NCBI GenBank assembly: GCA_046154695.1
Contig: JBJXFI010000151.1
Coordinates: forward strand, 1 to 30,680
From: DALYLB01 sp046154695
Lineage (GTDB): Bacteria; Acidobacteriota; Blastocatellia; RBC074
Reading direction: 5' to 3'
DNA length: 30,680 nucleotides
Part shown: positions 9,596 to 16,344 of the stretch, piece after piece
How positions within the stretch are numbered: position 1 is the first letter of the stretch
Layout of the letters: each line of letters starts with the position of its first letter
Notes under the pieces: model-generated
The model's input: the letters and a program-made list of their open reading frames with translations, nothing else
Told to the model about the DNA's origin: nothing
Database searches by the model: none
Made by a program: the position numbers and the translations under genes

Positions 9596-9808
9596 TCGAA
9601 GAAGTCGTTCATGTCGCGTGGCGATGCCGTGAAGCAAAGAAAAGCATGGTGGCACAAGCTGTCCAGCTTGTGCCCAGTGTGAGGATGTGCGTGAAGAGTG
9701 CGGTACCCGCGCGCCGGAAGCGGTCTCGTACGAGGCCCGGTCTTTTTCGTGGAGTGTCTGGTGGATGCGGCACAAGCTGGACAGCTTGTGCCACTTTTCC
9801 GAGGAGAA
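9596..9808 (+). repeat. Palindrome-ended dispersed repeat, copy 1
   Basis: A roughly 210-base element present three times in the window in the same orientation. Each end is a near-perfect palindrome. The left one (9650-9673) is GGCACAAGCT, loop GTCC, AGCTTGTGCC. The right one (9769-9792) has the same arms with loop GGAC, so the two ends are also inverted repeats of each other, 95 bases apart. The interior carries conserved blocks such as GAGGCCCGGTCTTTTTC. Homology to copy 2 runs from about 9596 to GAGGAG near 9806. No protein is credible in it. The layout resembles REPIN/BIME or MITE elements, but no transposase is seen. Its right edge provides the Shine-Dalgarno of the next gene. Together with the glgP hairpin this accounts for the gap between glgP and 9815. 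Confidence 0.85.
9801..9806 (+). promoter_or_regulatory. Shine-Dalgarno inside the repeat end
   Basis: GAGGAG lies 8 bases before the ATG at 9815. The same bases close repeat copy 2 in front of the ACT gene, so this ribosome-binding site belongs to the repeat. It also sets the start, because an in-frame ATG at 9698 would begin inside the repeat. Confidence 0.6.
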
Positions 9809-9814
9809 GGCAAG

Positions 9815-10657
9815 ATGGCGGCACCCAAAACCATTCTTTTGGTGGGCGATGACCCAAGCGTGCGGCAATTGCTGCAAACGGCCGCAAGCAGCGCGTCACC
9901 CCAAATCGAAACGGTCCGGAACAATGCCGCATGCCTGGAGCGCGTCAAGGCGGAGGCCTTCGATCTGGTCGTGACCGACATTCAAACGGCGGGCATGGAC
10001 GATCTGGAGCTGCTGCGGCGCCTGAGATGGCTCCGCCCTGAGATCAAGGTCATTGTGCTGGCGCCGCAAAGCACGACCGAGGATGTCATTGAGTTATTGC
10101 GGGAGCACGCCTTCGGCTATTTCAGCCAGCCGCTCGACGCCAGCTCCTTCGCGCATCTGGTGACGCTCGCGCTGCAGGTCAATAACTGGCAGGACGGGAT
10201 CGAGGTGGTGTCCGCGCGGCCGGAGTGGATTGCCCTGCGCGTGCGGTGCCGCCGAATGACCGCCGACCGGCTGATGCAATTTATGCGGGAACTGCGCATG
10301 GACCTGCCCGTCGAAGAGCGCGAAAACATCGGCATCGCGTTTCGCGAGATGCTGATGAACGCGCTGGAGCATGGCGCGGGCTTCGATCCGCACAAGACGG
10401 TCGATATTTGCACCGTTCGCACGCCGCGCATGATCCTGTACCAAATCCGCGACCCGGGCGAGGGCTTTTCATTCGATAATCTGCCCCACGCGGCCATCTC
10501 GAATCCGGAGGACGACCCCATCGCCCACCTCGCCTACCGCAGCGAACATGGGCTGCGCGCGGGCGGTTTCGGCATGATGATCGTGCGCGATCTGGTGGAT
10601 GAACTCTATTACAACGAGAAGGGGAACGAGGCGCTGTTGATCAAGCACCTGGATTAG
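9815..10657 (+). CDS. Response-regulator receiver domain fused to RsbW-like HATPase
   Basis: 280 residues from the ATG at 9815. Residues 1-~120 form a CheY-like receiver (ILLVGDDPS, then VVTDIQTAGMDDLELL with phospho-acceptor Asp55). The conserved Thr/Ser position is Ala83 and the conserved Lys is Gln105 (YFSQPLD), so phosphorylation signalling may be altered. Residues ~135-280 are a GHKL ATPase: N-box REMLMNALEHGAG, G1 box DPGEGFSF and G2 region GGFGMMIVRDLVDE. There is no His phospho-acceptor domain, so the ATPase resembles anti-sigma-factor kinases (RsbW/SpoIIAB) rather than a sensor kinase. It may control a partner-switching system, but no anti-sigma antagonist or sigma factor is in the window. 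Confidence 0.85.
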   Translation: MAAPKTILLVGDDPSVRQLLQTAASSASPQIETVRNNAACLERVKAEAFDLVVTDIQTAGMDDLELLRRLRWLRPEIKVIVLAPQSTTEDVIELLREHAFGYFSQPLDASSFAHLVTLALQVNNWQDGIEVVSARPEWIALRVRCRRMTADRLMQFMRELRMDLPVEERENIGIAFREMLMNALEHGAGFDPHKTVDICTVRTPRMILYQIRDPGEGFSFDNLPHAAISNPEDDPIAHLAYRSEHGLRAGGFGMMIVRDLVDELYYNEKGNEALLIKHLD

Positions 10658-10679
10658 CTCCCCCGCGATGCACCGGGTT

Positions 10680-11081
10680 TCAAAAGAAGCCGAAGGCGAA
10701 GTCGTCGCGCGCATACGCGGCGGAGTGGGGCGGCGCGGGCTTCAATTGCCGCTGCCGCGGCTCGACGACCAGGTTCAGTCCCTGCAAGCTGCGCAGGCCC
10801 AGCCGCGGGCGGTCGCCGCGCTCGGCGAACAAGACCTCGTCGATCGTGAAGTATTTGTCCACGCACAGGATGGCGAAGCCGACGCCGCGTGTGATGCGCT
10901 CGCCCTGCTCCGTCACCAGCGTGATCTCTTTCTCGCGCATGATGCCGAGCGCTTCGAGCGTGGCTTTGGGAATCCAGGTGTAGACACTGCCGCCATCCAC
11001 TGGGAGCGCCGGCAGCGAGGCTGATTTGAGCCGGCTGATCGGATGCTGAATTTTGCAGACAATGGAAAGTTGCTTCGGCAT
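10680..11081 (-). CDS. Retropepsin-like (clan AA) protein with variant DGG active site
   Basis: 133 residues, starting at the ATG complementary to 11079-11081 with an AGAGAGGA ribosome-binding site 7 bases upstream. An in-frame start at 11156 would add a basic leader with no ribosome-binding site. The core VDGGSVYTWIPKATLEALGI followed by TRGVGFAI, TIDEVLF, GDRPRLGL and LQGLNLVVEP follows the short bacterial aspartic-protease family that usually reads VDTGAxYTWIP. Catalytic Asp29 is kept, but the DTG triad reads DGG. The enzyme would be a homodimer, each chain giving one Asp; whether this one cleaves is uncertain. There is no signal peptide. It follows the secreted-protein gene on the same strand and converges with the regulator gene. 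Confidence 0.7.
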   Translation of the reverse strand: MPKQLSIVCKIQHPISRLKSASLPALPVDGGSVYTWIPKATLEALGIMREKEITLVTEQGERITRGVGFAILCVDKYFTIDEVLFAERGDRPRLGLRSLQGLNLVVEPRQRQLKPAPPHSAAYARDDFAFGFF

Positions 11082-11161
11082 AGGTGTTCCTCTCTTCTTA
11101 CGCCCGCCCGAACCCGGCCGGCGTTGTCCGCCGGCTCGGGCCGTCCCCGCGATCACCTCAG

Positions 11162-11683
11162 TCAGTTGGTCTGGCGGCTGATGGTGAGCGTGGTCAGCGT
11201 GCCAGTTTTGGTCTGGAACATCGAGACCCAGAACTTTTCGGCGCTGACGACCTTGCGCGCGTATTTCGAGCCGTTGGGCTTCGTTTGCAATTGCGCGTCG
11301 CCGACGACATCCGCCCAGGCGGGCGCGCGCTTGGCGTCGGTGCAGTAAAACTGAATCACCCGAACCTTGCCCTGCGGGTTGAAGCGCACAGTGAGCAGGT
11401 CGCCGCCGTCGAGTTTGAATTCATCCATCTGCCCGGCCTTTCGCTGAGGTTCGCCCAGCATCTGGCTGACTTCCGCGCGCGGCATATCGAGCCTGATGCC
11501 GCGAAATTCGGGCTTCACGTCGATCGTTGGAGGCTTGGCCGGCGCATTCGCCGTCTCCTTTGCCTGGGGGGCGGCAGGCTGATGGGTTTGCGGTGTCCGC
11601 GCGAACAGGGCCGGCGCGCCGTCCCACATCAAGGCCGTCGCACAGCATAACGCCACTGCCGCGCCCAAAATTCTGTTTTTCAT
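11162..11683 (-). CDS. Small secreted protein, possibly BamE/SmpA-like fold
   Basis: 173 residues with an N-terminal signal peptide (MKNRILGAAVALCCATALMW), then a Pro/Ala/Gln-rich linker to about residue 55. The C-terminal ~115 residues start IRLDMPRAEVSQMLGEPQRK, which resembles the 'G-M-x-x-x-E-V-x-x-x-L-G-x-P' motif of BamE/SmpA-like periplasmic domains. Alternating short strands follow (DLLTVRF, KVRVIQFYC). It should be exported to the periplasm; there is no clear lipobox. A GAGGA ribosome-binding site precedes the start on the minus strand. The gene lies between the PRC-barrel gene and the retropepsin-like gene, all on the minus strand with gaps of 53 and 80 bases, so they may share a transcript. 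Function unknown. Confidence 0.75.
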   Translation of the reverse strand: MKNRILGAAVALCCATALMWDGAPALFARTPQTHQPAAPQAKETANAPAKPPTIDVKPEFRGIRLDMPRAEVSQMLGEPQRKAGQMDEFKLDGGDLLTVRFNPQGKVRVIQFYCTDAKRAPAWADVVGDAQLQTKPNGSKYARKVVSAEKFWVSMFQTKTGTLTTLTISRQTN

Positions 11684-11736
11684 ACAATCCTCTCCTCTTC
11701 AAAATGAAAGGGTGAGTTCGCTCACCAAAGACTGAC

Positions 11737-12363
11737 TTACATTCGATCGTTCATTCCGTGCATTTCGGCTGATGATGGGTATTGCCCGGGATTGGCCCCC
11801 GACTGAGCAACGGGATCGGGATCGCTTCGGTCGCGGGGAACGCCGTCTTCGCGGGTGAACCGCTCCTGTTGTGCGGGAACGATCAGTTGCGCGTCCTCCC
11901 GCAACCAGCGCAGCGGCAGGCGCCCTGAAATGAAGAAGCCGCCGCCCAGGAACTCCTGCAGGCGCGACTGGGCGATATGGTAAAAGACCTGCAGGCGCTC
12001 TTCGTAGATGTGGGCTTCCGTTAAATGCCCCAGCTTTTCCCCGGCCTCCGTCACGACCTCGGCGCCGAGCAATTCGCGGTTGACGGCGACGCCCGCGGAC
12101 AGCTTGTCGGCGAGGCGGGCCGTTTCCGTCACAAGGCATCCCGGCGTGAGCACGGCGGCCACATCGCCAAAGATAAAACAATCCTCGCTCAGCACGGCGC
12201 GCTCTGCGCCGCCCGGCGTTTCGAGCAGCAATCCCAGCAGGGCGCCCGCCGTCGGATGAACGATTGCCTCGGTCACTCTGCCGTGCAGCCGCGCCGTGTC
12301 CGGATCGAGCACGGGCATGCCGAGCACTTCTGTGACGATGTTTAATGTTTTGAGATTTTTCAT
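11737..12363 (-). CDS. PRC-barrel domain protein (two barrels)
   Basis: 208 residues starting MKNLKTLN at 12363, with an AGGAG ribosome-binding site 7-8 bases upstream (12371-12375 on the plus strand). An in-frame frame runs upstream to 12636, but that part is low-complexity and lacks a ribosome-binding site. Residues ~3-75 (IVTEVLGMPVLDPDTARLHG, then VHPTAGALLGLLLE) and ~95-165 (ELLGAEVVTEAGEKLGHLTE) each look like a PRC barrel, the beta-barrel found in photosynthetic reaction-centre H subunits and in RimM. The C-terminal ~40 residues are polar and probably disordered. Stand-alone PRC-barrel proteins are often stress-related with unknown partners. It diverges from the antiporter gene across a 450-base gap. 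Confidence 0.75.
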   Translation of the reverse strand: MKNLKTLNIVTEVLGMPVLDPDTARLHGRVTEAIVHPTAGALLGLLLETPGGAERAVLSEDCFIFGDVAAVLTPGCLVTETARLADKLSAGVAVNRELLGAEVVTEAGEKLGHLTEAHIYEERLQVFYHIAQSRLQEFLGGGFFISGRLPLRWLREDAQLIVPAQQERFTREDGVPRDRSDPDPVAQSGANPGQYPSSAEMHGMNDRM

Positions 12364-12811
12364 CCTCTTTCTCCTCATTACAAAGCGGGGCGCGGGCGAA
12401 CCTGGCCGGTCAGGCCTCTTCGGAAACTGGTTGGAACTCTCCGTCTTCAGGCGGTGGGTTTGCGGCTTGAACCGACCAAACGAGTCCAGGCTCGGCGATC
12501 CCAACGCTGTGCTTGTCAATGAACTCTCAATGTAACCGCAATCCAGATGCCAAAGAGCGCGGACAAGCGAAGCGCTTATCTTTATTGCTGTTTCACCGTT
12601 AGGGCACGGTCCGGGCCTCGCGCGGACATGTGGCAATTTGGGACTGCATGCCGACCGGCGCCACAGCCAGGGCTTTTGCCGGGGGCGTGTGCAATAATCA
12701 CCATCACACGAGGTAAAACAGGCCTGATGACAGTAATGCGTATTCCTGGTATGGGGATTGCCTAAACAAACGTAGCGGCAATCATGCGTAAAAAAAGGAG
12801 AGACAGACGGA
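12364..12811. other. 448-base divergent intergenic region
   Basis: It separates the minus-strand PRC-barrel gene from the plus-strand antiporter gene, so both promoters should lie here. No reading frame in it looks coding. The only specific signals I can point to are the PRC-gene ribosome-binding site at the left edge, a sigma-54-like pair near the right edge, and an AAGGAG upstream of the antiporter ATG. Confidence 0.6.
12747..12761 (+). promoter_or_regulatory. Possible sigma-54 promoter upstream of the antiporter gene
   Basis: TGGTATGGGGATTGC has the -24 GG and -12 GC exactly 10 bases apart, as in the TGGCAC-N5-TTGC consensus, but the -24 half is imperfect. Transcription would start near 12773, about 40 bases before the antiporter ATG. 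This is a single match found by eye. Confidence 0.3.
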
Positions 12812-14047
12812 ATGAATTTTGGAGACTACACCCCCGCGCTCGCAACGGCCGTGGAGGGGGCGCATGCGAAACTGTTCTTTGGTTTGCTGGTGATGTTCGT
12901 TGCGGCCAAACTGATGGCGGAATTGTTCGAGCGCCTGAAACAACCCGCTGTGGTGGGAGAAATTCTCGCGGGCGTGGTGATCGGCCCCGGCATGCTTGCC
13001 TGGGTGGCGCCCAATGAGCTGACGGATTTGCTGGCGGAACTGGGCGTGATATTTCTTCTGTTTCTGGTTGGGATGGAAACGAAACCCGGGGACATCTTCC
13101 GGGTGGGGGGACGCGCGGCGCTGGTGGCGGTGATGGGGGTGATCGTGCCCTTCGTGGCCGGTTTCGGGCTGATGCTTGCGTGGGGGAAGCCGAGCATCGA
13201 GGCCACCTTCGTCGGCGTGGCCATGGTCGCCACTTCGGTGGGCATCACGGCGCGCGTGCTGGGACAGATGGGGCTGATATCCCTGCAAACCAGCCGCATC
13301 ATTCTGGGCGCGGCGGTGATTGACGATGTGCTCGGCCTGATCATTCTCTCGGTCGTCAGCAGCCTGGCGAAGGGCGGCGTCGATTACACGCAAATCGTCA
13401 TCACCTCGTTGCTGGCCGTCGGGTTCACGCTGCTGATAGCGCTGGTCGGCGCGCGAACGGTCAACCGCATGCAGCCTCGCATCAAACGGCTTCGCATCGG
13501 CCAGTCCTGGCTGCTGTTCGGTTTTTCGTCTTGTCTGGCGCTGGCATTTGTGGCGAGCTACGTCGGCGTCGCCGCGATCATTGGGGCCTTTCTGGCGGGG
13601 ATGGCCTTGTCCGAGTCCACAAAGGGAACGGACATGCCCATTCAGGCCGAGGCCGTGACGGAGTTCCTCCTGCCCTTCTTCCTGACCAGCATTGGCATGA
13701 AACTGAAGCTTGCGGTCTTTTTCGACGCCGACGTTATCGTGTTGGCGCTGGCTGTGACGGTTGTCGCGGTCCTGACGAAGGTACTGGGGTGCGGTCTCGC
13801 CGCCGCGCCGCTCGGCTGGAAAAAGGCGCTCCAGATCGGGGTCGGAATGGCGCCGCGCGGCGAGGTCGGCATCGTGGTGGCCCAGATCGGGCTTGGCCTG
13901 GCCGCCGTGAGCGAGGCCGCTTACGGCGTGGTGCTGTTTATGGCGGTTGCGACAACGTTGATTGCGCCGCCGCTGCTCACCGTGCTCTTCAAGGACGAGC
14001 AGCGTGTGATGTCCGAAGGGATCGTGCCGATCAGCCCGATCTCGTGA
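12812..14047 (+). CDS. Cation/proton antiporter, CPA2 family (NapA/KefB-like)
   Basis: 411 residues, almost entirely membrane helices (about 12). The N-terminal half has the family motif LKQPAVVGEILAGVVIGPGM and LGVIFLLFLVGMET. The ion-binding pair is Asp171-Asp172 in AAVIDDVLGLII, the double-Asp signature of electrogenic Na+/H+ antiporters such as NapA. Later motifs are GAFLAGMALS and MAPRGEVGIVVAQIGL. There is no C-terminal RCK/TrkA-N domain, so KefC-like glutathione gating is unlikely. The role would be pH and sodium balance in the inner membrane. The frame is well defined by a Shine-Dalgarno AAGGAG upstream of the ATG. It is followed by an ABC-ATPase relic rather than a partner gene. Confidence 0.92.
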   Translation: MNFGDYTPALATAVEGAHAKLFFGLLVMFVAAKLMAELFERLKQPAVVGEILAGVVIGPGMLAWVAPNELTDLLAELGVIFLLFLVGMETKPGDIFRVGGRAALVAVMGVIVPFVAGFGLMLAWGKPSIEATFVGVAMVATSVGITARVLGQMGLISLQTSRIILGAAVIDDVLGLIILSVVSSLAKGGVDYTQIVITSLLAVGFTLLIALVGARTVNRMQPRIKRLRIGQSWLLFGFSSCLALAFVASYVGVAAIIGAFLAGMALSESTKGTDMPIQAEAVTEFLLPFFLTSIGMKLKLAVFFDADVIVLALAVTVVAVLTKVLGCGLAAAPLGWKKALQIGVGMAPRGEVGIVVAQIGLGLAAVSEAAYGVVLFMAVATTLIAPPLLTVLFKDEQRVMSEGIVPISPIS

Positions 14048-14105
14048 GCCCCCGTGGCGGCGGCCCGGACTGAAAACCGCCCGCCCCCGTCGGCGCCACC
14101 GTGCG

Positions 14106-14390
14106 GGACGCAAAAACTGGAAAAGAGAGCGCGCGACCATTCTCTTCGTCACACATAAACTCGATAACGTCAGCTACATTTCGTCGAATTACATGGTTGC
14201 CGGCCGCGACGGCGAACCCACGCTGCGGCAGGAAGCGGACGAGTTTTGTGTGCTCAATACCCGCCTGATGGTGTTGCGCAACGGGCGCACCGCTTTCGAA
14301 GGCTCCGGCGGGCAGCTCTGGCGGGAGACGGACTCATATTTGCGTGACTTTACCGCGATGACGATCATGGCCTCAACAAAACGAGGATAA
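14106..14390 (+). pseudogene. C-terminal relic of an ABC ATPase, MlaF-like
   Basis: An open frame ending at the TAA at 14388-14390 encodes a piece that starts near RERATILFVTHKLDNVSYI (about 14124 on) and continues VLNTRLMVLRNGRTAFEG and LWRETDSYLRDF. This is the layout after Walker B in MlaF/Ttg2A-like ATPases: strand, H-loop VTH, switch helix, strand with '(L)RNG', 'xFxG', then 'D-x-Y-(L/I)-R-x-F'. No start codon or ribosome-binding site precedes the VTH segment, and Walker A, Q-loop, signature and Walker B are missing. An internal ATG at 14193 could give 65 residues, unlikely to be functional. The relic fills most of the 372-base gap between the antiporter and DUF389 genes. The exact left edge is uncertain. 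Confidence 0.6.
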
Positions 14391-14419
14391 CCCACGCAGG
14401 CTGAAACAAGGGACAACGT

Positions 14420-16207
14420 ATGGATGAAATCGCCCAACCCGTGACTGAACTCCCGCGCCGGCTGCAGCGCTGGCGCAATCGATTCGCCGCCAGCCTGGGC
14501 GTTCGACTCGAACGCCGGAAGGAAATATATCTGGATATTTCCAGGGCCGCGACTCTGTTTGATACGACGTACTGGCTGCAAATTCTCTTTGCGGCGGGCG
14601 TGGCGACGCTCGGTCTGGTTCTCAACAGTCCGGCGGTGATTATCGGCGCGATGCTGATTTCGCCGTTAATGGGGCCGATTCTCGCGGCGGGGCTGTCGCT
14701 GGCGACGGGCGATCTGGTGCTTGGCATCCGGGCGGGGGCCAATCTTCTGCTCAGCTGCCTGCTGGCGATTCTGTTTTCGGTGATGTTGGTCGGGCTGCTG
14801 CCGTTCAAGGAGCTGACCGCTGAGATCGCCGCCCGCACGCAGCCCAACACGCTCGATCTGGTCGTCGCGCTTTTTTCAGGCGCGATCGGCTCGATTGCGA
14901 CCTGCAAGGAGGCCAAGGGGGTCGTGACGTCGATTCCGGGAGTGGCGATCGCGGTCGCGTTGATGCCGCCGCTGTGCGTAGTCGGTTACGGAATTGGCCT
15001 GGCCGGCACCCTGGACTGGGGAGAAGGCATGCGGGTGGCCCGCGGCGGCGGATTGCTTTTTCTGACGAACCTCGTCGCCATCACGTTCACGGCGATGCTG
15101 GTCTTTCTGGCGCTGCACATCGACACCTCGCAGGTGCGCGAGCGCGTCCGTGAGTGGCGCCGGACGGATCGCGAAAGCGCGTGGGTGCGCGACCTGCTCG
15201 GACACTACCAGGTGACGGACAAACTCGGCGCGATCGGGGGATTGCGGGGGCGATTGATGGTGATCCTGCTCCCGCTTTTGCTGATCCTGATTCCGCTGAG
15301 CATTTCGCTCTCGCAGCTCAAGCGCGAGATTACGAAGCAGCAGGCTGAAAACCGGGTCCGAAGAGCGGCCACCGAGATCTGGCAGCAGCATTTCACGCGA
15401 TCACCCAGCGGCGAAACGCGCTCGTTTCTCGACCAGCTCATTTTCTCCGAGCGGGAGGGGAAGCTCCTGCTGACGCTGCGTATCTTCGACAATCAGCCTT
15501 ACATCGAGGCCGACCGCATACAGTATGCGCGCCTGGTCGCGACGCGTCTGAACCGCCCCGCCGACTCGGTGCAGGTGCAGTTGATCGAGATCCCGACGGC
15601 GGCCGCCACGGCTTCGCTGGCGGCCCGCGCGCGCGAAGAGAAGCGGATCGAACCTCCGCCCACCGTCGCGCAGTTGCGCGCGAGATTTTGGAGCGGTGTG
15701 GAGGCGGCGATGACCGGCTTGCGGCTGCCGCCCGCCGCGAGGCTGCTAGATTACCGCATGGTGACGGGCGACCCGTCGCCGTCGCGCATAATCATCGGCT
15801 ATCTGGCCGACAGCGACATCACGCCCGACGCCCAGGCATTGATCGCCGCGGACGCGCGCGCGCGGCTCTCCGATGAATCGCTCGATGTCGCGTTCGAGCG
15901 CCTGCCGCCCGCCTTCGGACCGCTCGCTTTTCGACGCAACGACGCATCGCTGAGCCCGGCCAGCCGGAATCTGCTGGCGCAGGCCGCGCAGATGCTGCAA
16001 ACCCATCCCGCATGCCGCGTCGAGATCGTCGCGCAGCGCGAGGCGAACGAGCCCGAAGATCTGGCCCAGGTCCGCGCCGCCGCCGTGATCGAATACTTCG
16101 TCACCCGGGCGGGATTTGCGCGCGAGCGCTTCAGCGTGGCGGCGGATGACGCCGCCGGCCGCGGCGCGCTTCTTCGGCTGGTCGGGGCCGGCAAAACGCA
16201 GCAGTAA
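14420..16207 (+). CDS. DUF389 membrane protein with C-terminal OmpA-like domain
   Basis: 595 residues. The first ~45 are basic and cytoplasmic. Residues ~50-310 hold about six or seven membrane helices with the DUF389 hallmark AVIIGAMLISPLMGPILAAG (72-91) and PGVAIAVALMPPLCVVGYGI. A predicted coiled-coil segment and a beta/alpha region follow (about 310-420). From about residue 498 to 590 (FRRNDASLSPASRNLLAQ, then EDLAQVRAAAVIEYFVTRAG and ERFSVAA) the sequence follows the OmpA/MotB peptidoglycan-binding fold, although the usual 'GHTD' loop is not clear. DUF389 proteins have no settled function. An OmpA-like tail would let the protein grip the cell wall from the inner membrane. The start at 14420 lies 29 bases after the ABC relic. 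Confidence 0.8.
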   Translation: MDEIAQPVTELPRRLQRWRNRFAASLGVRLERRKEIYLDISRAATLFDTTYWLQILFAAGVATLGLVLNSPAVIIGAMLISPLMGPILAAGLSLATGDLVLGIRAGANLLLSCLLAILFSVMLVGLLPFKELTAEIAARTQPNTLDLVVALFSGAIGSIATCKEAKGVVTSIPGVAIAVALMPPLCVVGYGIGLAGTLDWGEGMRVARGGGLLFLTNLVAITFTAMLVFLALHIDTSQVRERVREWRRTDRESAWVRDLLGHYQVTDKLGAIGGLRGRLMVILLPLLLILIPLSISLSQLKREITKQQAENRVRRAATEIWQQHFTRSPSGETRSFLDQLIFSEREGKLLLTLRIFDNQPYIEADRIQYARLVATRLNRPADSVQVQLIEIPTAAATASLAARAREEKRIEPPPTVAQLRARFWSGVEAAMTGLRLPPAARLLDYRMVTGDPSPSRIIIGYLADSDITPDAQALIAADARARLSDESLDVAFERLPPAFGPLAFRRNDASLSPASRNLLAQAAQMLQTHPACRVEIVAQREANEPEDLAQVRAAAVIEYFVTRAGFARERFSVAADDAAGRGALLRLVGAGKTQQ

Positions 16208-16210
16208 TCT

Positions 16211-16326
16211 TATAGTAGCGGTTTTCACTTGCGTGCGACCCGACTCGCCATCGAGAGGAGGAGTGAAATCCGAGGTCCTCTTTCGGAATCACGCAGCCGG
16301 GGCGCATGCATATGCAAGCGGCTATA
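16211..16326 (+). repeat. Inverted-pair repeat, copy A (left flank of mscS-SLC13 cassette)
   Basis: This copy lies just after the DUF389 stop. Its outer 40 bases (16217-16256) are identical to the reverse complement of 19582-19621. Its inner 41 bases (16286-16326), which include GCATGCATATGC and GCAAGCGGCTATA, match the reverse complement of 19439-19478 except for one indel and one substitution. Both ends carry a TATAG-like motif. It holds no gene and ends 18 bases before the mscS start. Confidence 0.85.
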
Positions 16327-16344
16327 AGCTGAAAAGGAGGAAGG

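Noticed and set aside
9698..9814. Longer N-terminus for the receiver/HATPase protein
   Set aside because: The extra residues would be encoded by the dispersed repeat; the receiver fold starts right after the ATG at 9815, which has a Shine-Dalgarno.
12364..12811. Small genes in the gap between the PRC-barrel and antiporter genes
   Set aside because: Frames at 12296-12535 and 12547-12765 have no ribosome-binding site and no protein-like pattern, and the first overlaps the PRC-barrel gene antisense.
12782..14152. Minus-strand open frame of 456 codons opposite the antiporter
   Set aside because: Very rich in His, Arg, Asp and Gln, mirror of a membrane-protein gene; no start signal or family resemblance.
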